A DNA stretch of 64,000 nucleotides from Cupriavidus alkaliphilus (GCF_900094595.1 NZ_FMAD01000006.1:248001-312000); one strand, 5' to 3'. Positions 38,721 to 47,587 are shown, numbered from the stretch's first letter. The notes: a model not told the origin generated them from the sequence alone. Program-made: numbers and translations.

Positions 38721-39779
38721 TCAGGCTGCCTTGCGCAGGAAGCCCTGGTTGCCGCCGTTGCGGTTCGGCGCAAAGCCGTTGGCCGCGAGCGTTTCTTCGA
38801 CGGTGTCGTAGAACACGCCGATCTTCTGGATCTCGCGCGCCTCCCGGGCGGTTGCCACCTTGCGGCCGAATTCGCCGGCGATGCGCACCAGTTGCTCGAT
38901 CTGCTTCACCGTGCTCATCTTGGCCGTGCGAGACTGGTTCCACAGGCAGTCCTCGGTCCCGCAGCGCACATGCAGCCCCAGCGCGATGCCCATCATGTTT
39001 ACCGGCAGCACGTTGCGCACCGAGCTTTCGACGGTCAGCACCGCGCCATCCGGCACCGCGCGGACGATGTTGGCCAGGTTGAACACGCTCGGCGCATCCA
39101 TGCCGCCGCTGATGGCGACCCAGTTCATCACCAGCGGGCCCTTGTAGATGCCGCGCCGGATCAGCCGCTCGACGGATTCGAAGCTATTGATGTTGTAGCA
39201 CTGGAATGCGCTCTGGATGCCGGCGGCCGACAGGCGGCGGATATGCTCCTCGACCCAGCCGGGCTGGGCGGGTACCGTCATTTCCTTGTACGCGTTGAAG
39301 ATGGCAGGGTTCTCGCGCGAGGTTCCCTTGAAATCCGCCAGCTCGGCATGCTCGGTCACGTTCATCTGCGAGGTGTTCACCGTGACCGTGACCTGGTCCG
39401 GCACGGGGTCGAGTTCGGCCAGCATATGGCGCGTGTCGTCGGACAGCCACTTCGCTGCATCGCCCTCGTTCTCCGGGGCGAAACTGATCGATCCGCCGAC
39501 CTGGATGATCATCTCCGGCACCGCCTTGCGCACCCCGGCGATCAGTTCGTTGAACTTGGACAGGCGCTTCGAGCCCTTGCCGTCGAGTTCGCGCACGTGC
39601 AGGTGCAGCACCGTCGCGCCGGCGTTGTAGCAGTCAACGGCTTTCTGGATCTGGTCTGGCATCGTCACCGGGATGTCTTCCGGAAAATCGGACGGCAGCC
39701 AGCCCGGCGCGTAAGGTGCCGCGGTGATGATGAGCGGCTGCTGGTTTTCAGGGAACAGGGATCCATCTAGGTAATGCAC
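38721..39779 (-). CDS. Beta-keto acid cleavage enzyme (BKACE/Kce family)
   Basis: 352 residues of the DUF849/BKACE family: N-terminal 'LIITAAPYAPGW', the zinc motif HLHVRELDG, 'VTVNTSQMNVTEHAELADF', 'GLHVRCGTEDCLW' and a C-terminal 'YDTVEETLAANGF'. These enzymes cleave a beta-keto acid with acetyl-CoA, giving acetoacetate and a CoA thioester; Kce of lysine fermentation is the model. The start is GTG 39779 with GGAG 7 nt upstream; the overlapping ATG frame ends at once. Neighbouring TauD-type oxygenase and quinone oxidoreductase imply a catabolic route of unknown substrate. Confidence 0.88.
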   Translation of the reverse strand: MHYLDGSLFPENQQPLIITAAPYAPGWLPSDFPEDIPVTMPDQIQKAVDCYNAGATVLHLHVRELDGKGSKRLSKFNELIAGVRKAVPEMIIQVGGSISFAPENEGDAAKWLSDDTRHMLAELDPVPDQVTVTVNTSQMNVTEHAELADFKGTSRENPAIFNAYKEMTVPAQPGWVEEHIRRLSAAGIQSAFQCYNINSFESVERLIRRGIYKGPLVMNWVAISGGMDAPSVFNLANIVRAVPDGAVLTVESSVRNVLPVNMMGIALGLHVRCGTEDCLWNQSRTAKMSTVKQIEQLVRIAGEFGRKVATAREAREIQKIGVFYDTVEETLAANGFAPNRNGGNQGFLRKAA

Positions 39780-39831
39780 GGCATGTCTCCATTTATCGTG
39801 GCGCTGGCCAGGCCTGCGGCGCTGGCGCGGC

Positions 39832-40674
39832 TCAGAACGGCTTGTCGCCGATGATGGCGGCGCGCTCCATCTTGCGCGGCGCCGGCCAGTAGTCCTGCAC
39901 CGCGTAATGCTGGGTGCAGCGGTTGTCCCAGATCGCCACGCTGTCGGGCTGCCAGCGGAAACGCACCTGGTATTCGGGAATCGCCGCCTGGCTGATCAGG
40001 TAGTTCAGCAGATGGCTGGCGCCCGGGGTCTTGTCCTGTCCGTAGCGCACGTTCTCGGGCGTGTGGAAATTGACGAAGTGGGTTGAAAAGCCGCAGACAT
40101 AGAGCACCTTCTCGCCGGTCTCCGGATGCGTGCGCACCACCGGGTGCTCGACCGCGGGGTACTGCGCGGCCAGCCTGGCGCGGTTCTCCGGGCTCATCGC
40201 CGCGCCGAAGGAATGCTCGATGCCGTGCTTGGCGCGCAGGCCGGCAATGCGCTGCTTGATTTCCTCGGGCAAGTGCTCGTACGCCGCAGCCATGTTGACC
40301 CAGATGGTGTCGCCGCCCACCGGCGGGGACTCGATGCAGCGCAGCACGCAGCCCATCGGCGGGCATTCGCGCCAGCTGCCGTCGGTGTGGTAGCTGTTCT
40401 CGTAGTTCTCGCGCTTGTCGCTGCGGTAGATCTGCACCAGGCCGGGATGATCGGGATCGCTGCCCGCCACCGGATGGTCTTCCAGTTCGCCGAAGCGCCG
40501 CGCGAACGCCACGTGGTCGGCGCGCGAGATCTCCTGGCCGCGCAGGAACAGCACCTTGTGCGCGAGCAGCAGTGACTTGATCTCGGCAAACAGCGCCGCA
40601 TCGCGCGCGGCATCGGCCAGGCTGACGCCGCTCAGTTCGGCGCCGATGCTGCAGGTAAGTTGTTGGACTCGCAT
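39832..40674 (-). CDS. TauD/TfdA-family Fe(II)/2-oxoglutarate dioxygenase
   Basis: 280 residues with the iron triad of the family: His-x-Asp in SYHTDGSW (about residue 95), the distal His in DNRCTQHYAV and the 2-oxoglutarate Arg in PRKMERAAI. TauD releases sulfite from taurine, and TfdA and other relatives hydroxylate carboxylates or ethers. Placement with BKACE and a quinone oxidoreductase argues for a carbon-catabolic oxygenase at least as strongly as for taurine. GGAG precedes the ATG by 7 nt. Confidence 0.88.
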   Translation of the reverse strand: MRVQQLTCSIGAELSGVSLADAARDAALFAEIKSLLLAHKVLFLRGQEISRADHVAFARRFGELEDHPVAGSDPDHPGLVQIYRSDKRENYENSYHTDGSWRECPPMGCVLRCIESPPVGGDTIWVNMAAAYEHLPEEIKQRIAGLRAKHGIEHSFGAAMSPENRARLAAQYPAVEHPVVRTHPETGEKVLYVCGFSTHFVNFHTPENVRYGQDKTPGASHLLNYLISQAAIPEYQVRFRWQPDSVAIWDNRCTQHYAVQDYWPAPRKMERAAIIGDKPF

Positions 40675-40686
40675 GGGGACGCTCCT

Positions 40687-41667
40687 TTACAACACGAAGA
40701 TCGAAGAGCCGGTGGTCTTGCGCGACTCCAGGTCGCGGTGGGCCTGGACCGCATCCTCCAGTGCGTAGCGCTGGTTGATGCCGATGCGCAGCCGCCCCGC
40801 GGCCACGTGGCCGAAGACTTCCGCGGCCAGTTCGGCCTTCTCGGCGGGATCGGCAATGTAGTCGGCCAGCGCGGGGCGGGTCAGGTAGAGCGAGCCTTTC
40901 CTCGCCAGCAGCTGCGGATCGAACGGCGGGATCGTGCCCGAGGCGGTGCCGACGCAGACCATCAGCCCGCGTCGCCTGAGCGAATCCAGCGAGCCCTGGA
41001 AGGTGCTGCGGCCCACGCTGTCGAACACCACCGACACGCCCGTGCCGCCGGTCAGCTCGCGCACCCGCGTGGCCACGTCCTCGCGGGTGTAGTCGATGAC
41101 GTGGTCGCAGCCATGCGCGCGCGCCAGTTCGGCCTTGGCTTCGGTCGACACCGTGCCGATCACGGTCAGGCCGAGCAGCCTGGCCCACTGCGACACGATC
41201 AGCCCCACCCCGCCGGCAGCCGCGTGCAGCAGGATGGTCTCGCCGCCGCTGAACGGATAGATGCGGCGCATCAGGTAGGCCGAGGTCAGGCCGCGCATGG
41301 TCATCGCCGCGGCGGTCTCGAAGCCGATCGCATCCGGCAGGCGGATCAGCGGCGCGGCGGGCACCAGGCGCTCGGTGCTGTAGGCGCCCAAGGTGTTGGT
41401 GAAACCGGTATAGGTGACGCGGTCGCCCTCCGCGATGTGGGTCACTCCGGGGCCGACCGCCTGCACTACGCCGGCCGCCTCGACGCCCATGCCGCTGGGC
41501 AGCGGCACGGGGTAGGTGCCGTTGCGGAAGTAAGTGTCGGCATAGTTGAGCCCGACCGCGACGTGGCGGATCCGTACCTCGCCCGGGCCGGGATCGCCGA
41601 CCTCGGCGTCCTCGTAGCGGAGGACTTCGGGGCCTCCGGTCTCATACATGCGAATGGCTTTGGCCAA
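40687..41667 (-). CDS. NADPH:quinone oxidoreductase-like MDR enzyme
   Basis: 326 residues of the zinc-free quinone-oxidoreductase branch of medium-chain dehydrogenases: 'GPEVLRYEDAEVGDPGPGEVRIRH', 'VGLNYADTYFRNG', coenzyme motif HAAAGGVG and 'GTVSTEAKAELARAHGCD'. The start is TTG 41667, 6 nt after AGGAG; the next ATG would remove the first strand. First gene of the leftward TauD-BKACE-Bug operon and divergent from an AraC regulator. Confidence 0.88.
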   Translation of the reverse strand: MAKAIRMYETGGPEVLRYEDAEVGDPGPGEVRIRHVAVGLNYADTYFRNGTYPVPLPSGMGVEAAGVVQAVGPGVTHIAEGDRVTYTGFTNTLGAYSTERLVPAAPLIRLPDAIGFETAAAMTMRGLTSAYLMRRIYPFSGGETILLHAAAGGVGLIVSQWARLLGLTVIGTVSTEAKAELARAHGCDHVIDYTREDVATRVRELTGGTGVSVVFDSVGRSTFQGSLDSLRRRGLMVCVGTASGTIPPFDPQLLARKGSLYLTRPALADYIADPAEKAELAAEVFGHVAAGRLRIGINQRYALEDAVQAHRDLESRKTTGSSIFVL

Positions 41668-41694
41668 GGCTGTCTCCTGATTGTGGTGTCCTGC

Positions 41695-41717
41695 CCGCGC
41701 CGCTATCATTGGCGCGG
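41695..41717. promoter_or_regulatory. Inverted repeat in the QOR/AraC divergent promoter
   Basis: CCGCGCC (41695-41701), 9-nt spacer GCTATCATT, GGCGCGG (41711-41717). The AT-rich spacer could contain a -10 box. GATTGTG direct repeats flank it at 41679-41685 and 41725-41731. Candidate regulator region. Confidence 0.4.
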
Positions 41718-41828
41718 CGCAGTCGATTGTGAGACAGCCGGGCCGCAGCGCCCTTGACCGATCGCGCCACGATTTGCCATTTGACGACGGACACGACCGA
41801 CGCCCCCACCCACTCCCGCGGCAGCCCC

Positions 41829-42827
41829 ATGACCGTCCTTGTTCGCAGCGCATCGCTGACCAAATACCTGGGAATTGCCCGGGGCGCGGGCCTGGATCCG
41901 GTGCGGATGGTGGCCCGGGCAGGCCTGGACCAGGCGTGCCTGTACACGCCCGACCTGCGCATTCCCGAGCAGCGCCTGGCGGAGGTGCTGGAGGCCTCGG
42001 CGCGCGAGACGGGCTGCCATTCGCTTGGCCTGATGGTGGGGGAATCGTGGCGCCTGTCGGACTTCGGCCCGGTGAGCCTGCTGTTGCAGCATCAGCCCAC
42101 GCTGCGCGAGGCGCTGGCCGAGATCGAGCGCTACCGCCACTGGCTCAGCGACTCCATTTCCATCCTGGTCACCGAGCATCCCGGTGTCGCGGTGCTGCAC
42201 GTGACGCTGCAGACTGGGCGGCAACAGCCCGGCAGGCAGGCCATGGAACTGACCGTGGCCGCATTGCACAGCCTGATCCGCGCCATCCTCGGCGAGTCGT
42301 GGATGCCGCACAGCGTGCATTTCGCGCATGCGGCGCCCGCCGACCTGCGCATCCACCGGCGCCTGTTCGGGCCGCGCCTCGAATTCGGTTCGGACTTCGA
42401 CGGGCTGGTGCTTGCCAGCGGCGACCTGGACCGCGTCAATCCCCTGGCCGATGCCAGCCTGGCCGGGTACGCGCGGGGCTTCCTCGACCTGCAGCCAGGG
42501 GCCGGCAAGCCATCCATCGCCGCGGACGTGCGGCGCACCCTCACCCAGTTGCTGCCGCGCGGACGCGGTGCGGTGGAACAGGTCGCGCAAAGCCTCGGCA
42601 CCAGCCCGCGCACCCTGCAGCGCCAGCTGGAACAGGATGGCCTGACGTTTTCGGCACTGGTCAACGAGGTGCGCCGCGAGCTGGCGCAACGCCATCTGCA
42701 GGATCCGCGGCGGCCGCTGGCGCAGGTCGCCACGCTGCTCGGATTCTCGGAACCCAGCGCATTCTCGCGCTGGTTCGCGGCGCAGTTCGGCAAGTCGCCG
42801 ACGCGCTGGCGCCAGGATGGCGCCTGA
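41829..42827 (+). CDS. AraC-family regulator (OruR/arabinose-binding-type N-terminus)
   Basis: 332 residues: a large N-terminal sensor ('SASLTKYLGIARGAGLDPVRMVARAGLD', then 'LGLMVGESWRLSDFGPVSLLLQHQPTLREAL') typical of the OruR/ArgR-like AraC subgroup, and a C-terminal AraC HTH ('EQVAQSLGTSPRTLQRQLEQDGLTF', 'LAQVATLLGFSEPSAFSRWFAAQFG'). Divergent from the QOR-TauD-BKACE-Bug operon, which it probably activates. Effector unknown. Confidence 0.88.
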   Translation: MTVLVRSASLTKYLGIARGAGLDPVRMVARAGLDQACLYTPDLRIPEQRLAEVLEASARETGCHSLGLMVGESWRLSDFGPVSLLLQHQPTLREALAEIERYRHWLSDSISILVTEHPGVAVLHVTLQTGRQQPGRQAMELTVAALHSLIRAILGESWMPHSVHFAHAAPADLRIHRRLFGPRLEFGSDFDGLVLASGDLDRVNPLADASLAGYARGFLDLQPGAGKPSIAADVRRTLTQLLPRGRGAVEQVAQSLGTSPRTLQRQLEQDGLTFSALVNEVRRELAQRHLQDPRRPLAQVATLLGFSEPSAFSRWFAAQFGKSPTRWRQDGA

Positions 42828-42834
42828 GGCGGGC

Positions 42835-43251
42835 CTACTTCAGGTATTTCATCGTGGCGACGCCGGTGGCCACCAGGAGTTCCCCATCGAGCCATACCTC
42901 GGCGCGCGAAAAGAAGATCGAACGCCCGCGGCGGTCGACCATGCCTTTCGCCGTCAGCAGCTTGCCGGTCCCGTTGCTGAGGAAGTTCGACGTCAGCGAC
43001 AGCGTGACCGCATGCCGCGGGCTCTCGCCCGGCGCCGAGTAGAGGCCGGCATAGCCGGTGGCGGCATCGAGCAAGGTGCAGAGGGTGCCGCCATGCACGA
43101 CGCGGCTGCGGTTCAGCATACTCGGCGCGAGCGGCAGTTCCAGCTCGACGTAGTCGTCGCGCCAATGGGTGATGCTGACACCGATGCTTTCCAGTGCCGG
43201 ATTGTCGAGGCTGTACGCCTCGCCCTTGCCTGCTGCCATTGCCACGTCCAT
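42835..43251 (-). CDS. PaaI-type hotdog thioesterase
   Basis: 138 residues with the hotdog signature 'SRVVHGGTLCTLLDAATGYAG', in which the HGG turn and the downstream Asp form the usual PaaI/YbgC-like active site. The last strand is 'RGRSIFFSRAEVWLDGELLVATG'. Hydrolyses acyl-CoA thioesters, perhaps freeing CoA stalled by the BKACE pathway next door (inference). Convergent with the AraC gene, 7 bp apart. Start ATG 43251 has no strong ribosome-binding site; longer starts are possible. Confidence 0.82.
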   Translation of the reverse strand: MDVAMAAGKGEAYSLDNPALESIGVSITHWRDDYVELELPLAPSMLNRSRVVHGGTLCTLLDAATGYAGLYSAPGESPRHAVTLSLTSNFLSNGTGKLLTAKGMVDRRGRSIFFSRAEVWLDGELLVATGVATMKYLK

Positions 43252-43494
43252 CGCCTGGGATTTCCTTTGCTTGGTCAAGCCTCCTTTCTGCGCGATCCGC
43301 GTGTTTCCGACAATCTTTATTTCGCAAACCGGCCCTTCCGCCTGCATGAATCCACGCACGCGCCGCGGCACGCACGGCTTTGACTCGGCATGCAGAACGA
43401 CCTAGGCTAAGTAGGCTTACCGCGCACTCGGCCACGCGCCAGGTGACGTACCGGCGATGTCGCAAGGTCCGCCAGGACCAGGGAGGGGCTCACC

Positions 43495-44901
43495 ATGAAC
43501 ATGCGGCCAGATCCGACGTTTCACGCCTCGCCGGAGCTTGCGATCCACGCGCCCGCGGAATCCTTCGCCTATACGGTGCTGCTCAGCCCCGACGGCACGC
43601 AACCCGACGCGCTCGCGGTGATCGACGTCAAACCCGGATCGCCGACCTACAGCCAGGTGGTGCATACCGTGCCGATGACGCACAAGGGCGACGAGCTGCA
43701 TCACTTCGGCTGGAACGCGTGTTCGTCGGCGCTGTCGCCGCTGACCGGCCATGCGTTCCTGGAGCGGCGCTACCTGATCATTCCGGGAATGCGCTCGTCG
43801 CGCCTGTATATCGTCGACACCAAGCCGCATCCGACCCAGGCGCGCATCCACAAGATCGTCGAACCCGACGAGATTTTCCGCAAGACCGGCTATTCGCGGC
43901 CGCATACCGTGCATTGCGGCCCGGAAGGCATCTATGTCAGCACGCTGGGCGGCAGCGGGCCGGATGGCACGGACGGCACCCCCGGCATCTTCATCATGGA
44001 CTGCGAGACCTTCGAGGTGCTGGGCCGCTGGGAGATCGACCGCGGCGAGCAGCAGAAGCACTACGACTTCTGGTGGAACCTGCCGCGCGACTACATGGTG
44101 TCGAGCGAATGGGCCCTGCCGCCGCAGTTCGAGAACGGCCTGGTGCCCGAGGACCTGCTCGGCAACCGCTACGGCCACAAGCTGCATTTCTGGGACCTGC
44201 GCGCACGGCGCAACGTGCAGACCATCGACCTGGGCGCCAATCACCAGATGGCGCTGGAAGTCCGCCCCGCGCATGACCCGGTGCGCGAGTACGGCTTCGT
44301 CGGCGTGGTGGTCGACACCACCAACCTCGAGGGCTCGATCTGGACCTGGTGGCGCGAAGACGGCAAGTTCCACGCCGAGAAGACCGCGACGATCCCGGCG
44401 GAAGCCGCCGACGCGAGCCAGTTGCCGCCGCTGCTGCAAGGCTTCGGCGCGGTGCCGCCACTGGTGACCGATATCGACCTGTCGCTGGACGACAGATTCC
44501 TCTATGTGTCGTGCTGGGGTACGGGCGAGATGCGCCAGTACGACGTCACCGATCCGCGCAAGCCCCGGCTGGCGGGCTCGGTCCATCTCGGCGGCATGGT
44601 CCGCCGCACCCCGCACCCCAACGGCAAGCCCTTCGCCGGCGGCCCGCAGATGGTGGAGATCAGCCGCGACGGCGAGCGTGTCTACTGGACCAACTCGCTG
44701 TATTCCACCTGGGACCAGCAGTTCTACCCCGACGGCATTCCCGGCGCGCAGGTCATGGCCCGCGCCGGAGCGGACGGTGGCCTGGAGCTGGCCGACGATT
44801 ACTGGGTCGAGTTTCCCGAAGGCTACCGCGCGCACCAGATCCGGCTGGAAGGCGGCGACTGCTCGACCGATTCGTTTTGCTATCCCTCGGCCAGGGCTTG
44901 A
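43495..44901 (+). CDS. SBP56-family protein, methanethiol oxidase-like
   Basis: 468 residues spanning the whole selenium-binding-protein family. Signatures are 'HKGDELHHFGWNACSS' (about 62-77), 'YSRPHTVHCGPEGIYVSTLGG', 'FWWNLPRDYMVSSEWALPP', 'VTDIDLSLDDRFLYVSCWG' and the terminal 'RAHQIRLEGGDCSTDSFCYPS'. Bacterial MtoX and human SELENBP1 of this family oxidise methanethiol to formaldehyde, H2S and H2O2 with copper; the conserved His residues seen here are presumed ligands. No signal peptide is visible, unlike periplasmic MtoX, and no SCO1 or MauG partner is near. Function as methanethiol oxidase is therefore likely but not proven. Confidence 0.88.
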   Translation: MNMRPDPTFHASPELAIHAPAESFAYTVLLSPDGTQPDALAVIDVKPGSPTYSQVVHTVPMTHKGDELHHFGWNACSSALSPLTGHAFLERRYLIIPGMRSSRLYIVDTKPHPTQARIHKIVEPDEIFRKTGYSRPHTVHCGPEGIYVSTLGGSGPDGTDGTPGIFIMDCETFEVLGRWEIDRGEQQKHYDFWWNLPRDYMVSSEWALPPQFENGLVPEDLLGNRYGHKLHFWDLRARRNVQTIDLGANHQMALEVRPAHDPVREYGFVGVVVDTTNLEGSIWTWWREDGKFHAEKTATIPAEAADASQLPPLLQGFGAVPPLVTDIDLSLDDRFLYVSCWGTGEMRQYDVTDPRKPRLAGSVHLGGMVRRTPHPNGKPFAGGPQMVEISRDGERVYWTNSLYSTWDQQFYPDGIPGAQVMARAGADGGLELADDYWVEFPEGYRAHQIRLEGGDCSTDSFCYPSARA

Positions 44902-45551
44902 GCGGGCACGACTGGGAACAGCTTGGCCTGTGGTCGGCGGTGCTGGCCAGCGGCCTCTATCACGGCGTCAACCCGGCGATGGGATGGCCGCTGGCGGTAT
45001 CGAACGGCCTGCTGGCGCACAGCGGCCGCGCCGTGCTTGCGGCGCTGGGGTTTCTGGCGGCCGGGCACGCGCTGGCGGTGCTGGCGGTGACACTGCCGTT
45101 CGGCATGCTGGCCGCGCTGGTCGCCTGGCAGGCGCAGATCCGCATCGGCGCCGGCATGCTGCTGATCGCCGGCGGCATCGCGCTGCTGCTCAGGCGCGGC
45201 CATCCGCGCGCACTGGTGCGCATTGCGCCATCGCGCCTCGCACTGTGGTCGTTCGCGGTGGCGATCGCGCATGGCGCCGGGCTGATGCTGGTGCCGATCT
45301 ATCTTGGCCTGTGCCGCACCGAGAGCGAGCCGGGGCACCAGGCGGCCGCCACGCTCGCCAGTGCCAACCTGGGCATGGCGCTGGCGGTGGCCCTGCTGCA
45401 TACGCTGGCCATGTTTGCCATGGGCGGCGGCATGGCGTGGCTGGTCTACCGCTACCTGGGGCTGCAGTTCGTTTCGCGCAGCTGGTTCAACCTGGAGGCG
45501 GTCTGGGCCCTCAGCCTCATCCTGGTTGGGGGCGCTGGCGCTCGGCCTTGA
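44898..45551 (+). CDS. Polytopic membrane protein coupled to the SBP56 gene
   Basis: About 217 residues and 5-6 hydrophobic helices; not recognised as a characterised family. Near the N-terminus is 'GLYHGVNPAMGWPLAVSNGL', a His-Gly-x-Asn-Pro motif inside a membrane segment reminiscent of metal or sulfite exporters, and later 'IAHGAGLMLVPIYLGLCR'. The proposed start is TTG 44898 overlapping the upstream stop as TTGA, preceded by CAGGG; upstream TTG codons are alternatives. Tight coupling suggests it handles copper or a product (sulfide or sulfite) for the SBP56 protein. Confidence 0.7.
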   Translation: MSGHDWEQLGLWSAVLASGLYHGVNPAMGWPLAVSNGLLAHSGRAVLAALGFLAAGHALAVLAVTLPFGMLAALVAWQAQIRIGAGMLLIAGGIALLLRRGHPRALVRIAPSRLALWSFAVAIAHGAGLMLVPIYLGLCRTESEPGHQAAATLASANLGMALAVALLHTLAMFAMGGGMAWLVYRYLGLQFVSRSWFNLEAVWALSLILVGGAGARP

Positions 45552-45573
45552 AGCGTTTGGCTAGGAACCGGGC

Positions 45574-46092
45574 TCAGCCGGCCAGCCGCGCCGCCAGCCG
45601 CCCGCGCGTGATGGCTGCGATCTGCGCCAGCGCCTCGTCCAGTTCCTGCTGCGTGCTGCGGCCGATGCGGCGCTCGAACGCGGCAAAGATACCTTCGCGG
45701 GTGTAGTGGCGCACGCAGATGATGAAGGGGAAGCCGTGGCGCGCCTGGTAGTCGGCGTTGAGCTGGTCCAGCGCGGCCTCCTGCTGCACCGACATCGCAT
45801 CCAGTCCGGCGCTCTTCTGCTCGGCGCTGGAATCCGCCGTCATCGTGCCCGCGCGGATATTGCGTGCCGACAGCTGCGGGTGCAGGTTCAGGAAATCGCA
45901 CTGGCGCGGCGCATCGAGCTTGCGCACCACGTCCATCATCGCGCCATGCAGCGCCGCCACCGAGGCGAACGGCCGCTGCGCCCAGGCGCCTGCCGCGGCC
46001 TGCGGAAAATGTTCGAACACGCTGCCGAAGGCCTCGGCAAAGGCCGCTTCGTCCAGGGCGTTGACCGACGCCAGGTCGAGGGGGTGAGACAT
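45574..46092 (-). CDS. uraD: OHCU decarboxylase (UraD)
   Basis: 172 residues of the 2-oxo-4-hydroxy-4-carboxy-5-ureidoimidazoline decarboxylase family: 'EAAFAEAFGSVFEHFPQAA', the catalytic His in FLNLHPQLSAR and Glu in SSAEQKSAGL, and 'HGFPFIICVRHYTREGIFAAFERR'. It follows HIU hydrolase in urate breakdown, giving (S)-allantoin. Downstream of a LysR gene and near two HIU hydrolases on the other strand. GGGAG lies 9 nt before ATG. Confidence 0.92.
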   Translation of the reverse strand: MSHPLDLASVNALDEAAFAEAFGSVFEHFPQAAAGAWAQRPFASVAALHGAMMDVVRKLDAPRQCDFLNLHPQLSARNIRAGTMTADSSAEQKSAGLDAMSVQQEAALDQLNADYQARHGFPFIICVRHYTREGIFAAFERRIGRSTQQELDEALAQIAAITRGRLAARLAG

Positions 46093-46226
46093 GGAGGCTT
46101 CTCCCGTAGGGATGCCCGCAAGGGCAATCGTTGCAATCGTTGAATACGCGGGGCCGAGTATAGGAACGCCCCGCCGCAGCGGCGAGAGTCCGCCCCCTAT
46201 AGATCGCATAACAGAAACCGATACCG

Positions 46227-47171
46227 CTAACGATGCAGGTCGCGCAGGTCGCGCAGTTCCTGCGACGCCGCGCTCAGCATGCCGCGCAGCCACACATGCG
46301 CGGCCGAGCGGTGGCGCGACGGGTGCCACAGCTGGTAGAAGCGCATGAAGGGGAACTCGATCGGCGGTTCCAGCACCGCCAGCGGCACATGCTGCGCGTG
46401 GTAATTGGCGAAGTGGCGCGCCGTGGTCAGGATCAGGTCGGTGCCGGGGATCAGGCTGGGGGCGAGGTTGAAGTAAGGACAGCTGACCCGGTTGTCGCGA
46501 TGCACGCGCATAGTGCTCAGGCCTGCATCCACCAGCCCGCGCTGGTCGCGCGAATACGGCGTCGGCACGATATGCGAGGCGCCCAGGTAGGCCTGCGCGG
46601 TGAACTTGCCGGGCTGCGCGTGCACGCTGTCCTGCGCCACCACGCACACCACCTCGTCTTCCAGCAGCACCGACAGGTGCAGGTGCTCGGGCGGATTGGG
46701 CCAGTTGCCGATCACGATATCGACCGCGCCCGCCGACAGCGCCTGCTCATAGTCGAAGCTGGTCCCCAGCGGCAGCGCCGACAGCCGCGCATGCGGCGCG
46801 GCGCGGCGCACGGCGCGCACCACATGGGCAAAGAACGGTGGCGCCAGGTAGTCCGGCATCGCCACCACGAAACTCTGCTCGGTGGTGGCCGGGTCGAAGC
46901 GGTCGTCCGAGACCAGCAGGTTGTCCAGCGCGCTGAGCGCGGCCTGCGCGTTGCGCGCCAGCTGCAGCGCACGCTCGGTCGGCACCATCACGTTCTTCTC
47001 GCGCGTCAGTAGCGGGTCGTTGAAGATCGCGCGCAGGCGCTTGAGCGCGGCGCTGATGGCCGGCTGCGACTGGTTCAGGCGGATCGCCGTGCGCGACACG
47101 CTCTGCTCGGCAATCAGGATGCACAGCACGCGCAGCAGGTAGGTGTCGAACGGGTCGTCGGCGCGAATCAT
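46227..47171 (-). CDS. LysR-family regulator of urate genes
   Basis: 314 residues with an N-terminal LysR HTH ('VSRTAIRLNQSQPAISAALKRLRAIFNDPLL') and an effector domain ('FVVAMPDYLAPPFFAHVV'), closest in style to NodD/PcaQ-like activators. It sits between uraD (134 bp downstream, same strand) and the divergent MFS-HIU hydrolase operon, so it probably controls both arms of urate degradation. The final codons carry a short GCAGGTCGC repeat. Confidence 0.88.
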   Translation of the reverse strand: MIRADDPFDTYLLRVLCILIAEQSVSRTAIRLNQSQPAISAALKRLRAIFNDPLLTREKNVMVPTERALQLARNAQAALSALDNLLVSDDRFDPATTEQSFVVAMPDYLAPPFFAHVVRAVRRAAPHARLSALPLGTSFDYEQALSAGAVDIVIGNWPNPPEHLHLSVLLEDEVVCVVAQDSVHAQPGKFTAQAYLGASHIVPTPYSRDQRGLVDAGLSTMRVHRDNRVSCPYFNLAPSLIPGTDLILTTARHFANYHAQHVPLAVLEPPIEFPFMRFYQLWHPSRHRSAAHVWLRGMLSAASQELRDLRDLHR

Positions 47172-47587
47172 GTTGAGTCCGTGACAAGGGGAACAAAGAA
47201 GGCATGGCGGGTGCGGCGGGCGCCGCTCCCGGTGGTGCTGGCATGCCAGGCCATGGCGACTTTGTAGCGTGTCGCGCACCGCACGGCAACCGGTGGAACC
47301 CGGACAGGCGTCGCCGCGCAGCGCGCGCGGCATCCCCACGGCGGACCGATCAGGGTAATCCATAGGTCCGCCGCAAGCCGCCGCGAATTCCCGCAAACCC
47401 GCGCCAGGCAAGGGATTGCGGCCCATATCGCCGCTGCTATGGGGCTTATACCAGCCCCCTCGTTTCGCATCGGCGGGCCATTCATATACTTGCTCCCAAT
47501 CCATCAGCCACGGCGCGCCAGCCGCGGCGGACCGCATGCACCGCCACCAGGCCCGGCCTGGCAGAACACCACAAGACAGGAGACATC
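47172..47587. promoter_or_regulatory. 416-bp divergent intergenic region lysR / MFS
   Basis: No plausible gene was found. It contains a perfect inverted repeat GGGGCT-TATACC-AGCCCC (47441-47458), roughly 130 bp before the MFS start, a candidate LysR-type or -10-spanning site. The MFS ribosome-binding site is AGGAGACA at its right end. The left half shows nothing recognisable. Confidence 0.45.

Noticed and set aside
47168..47485. 105-codon reverse open frame in the lysR/MFS intergenic region
   Set aside because: No ribosome-binding site, no recognisable domain, cysteine- and arginine-rich composition typical of random GC-rich frames.
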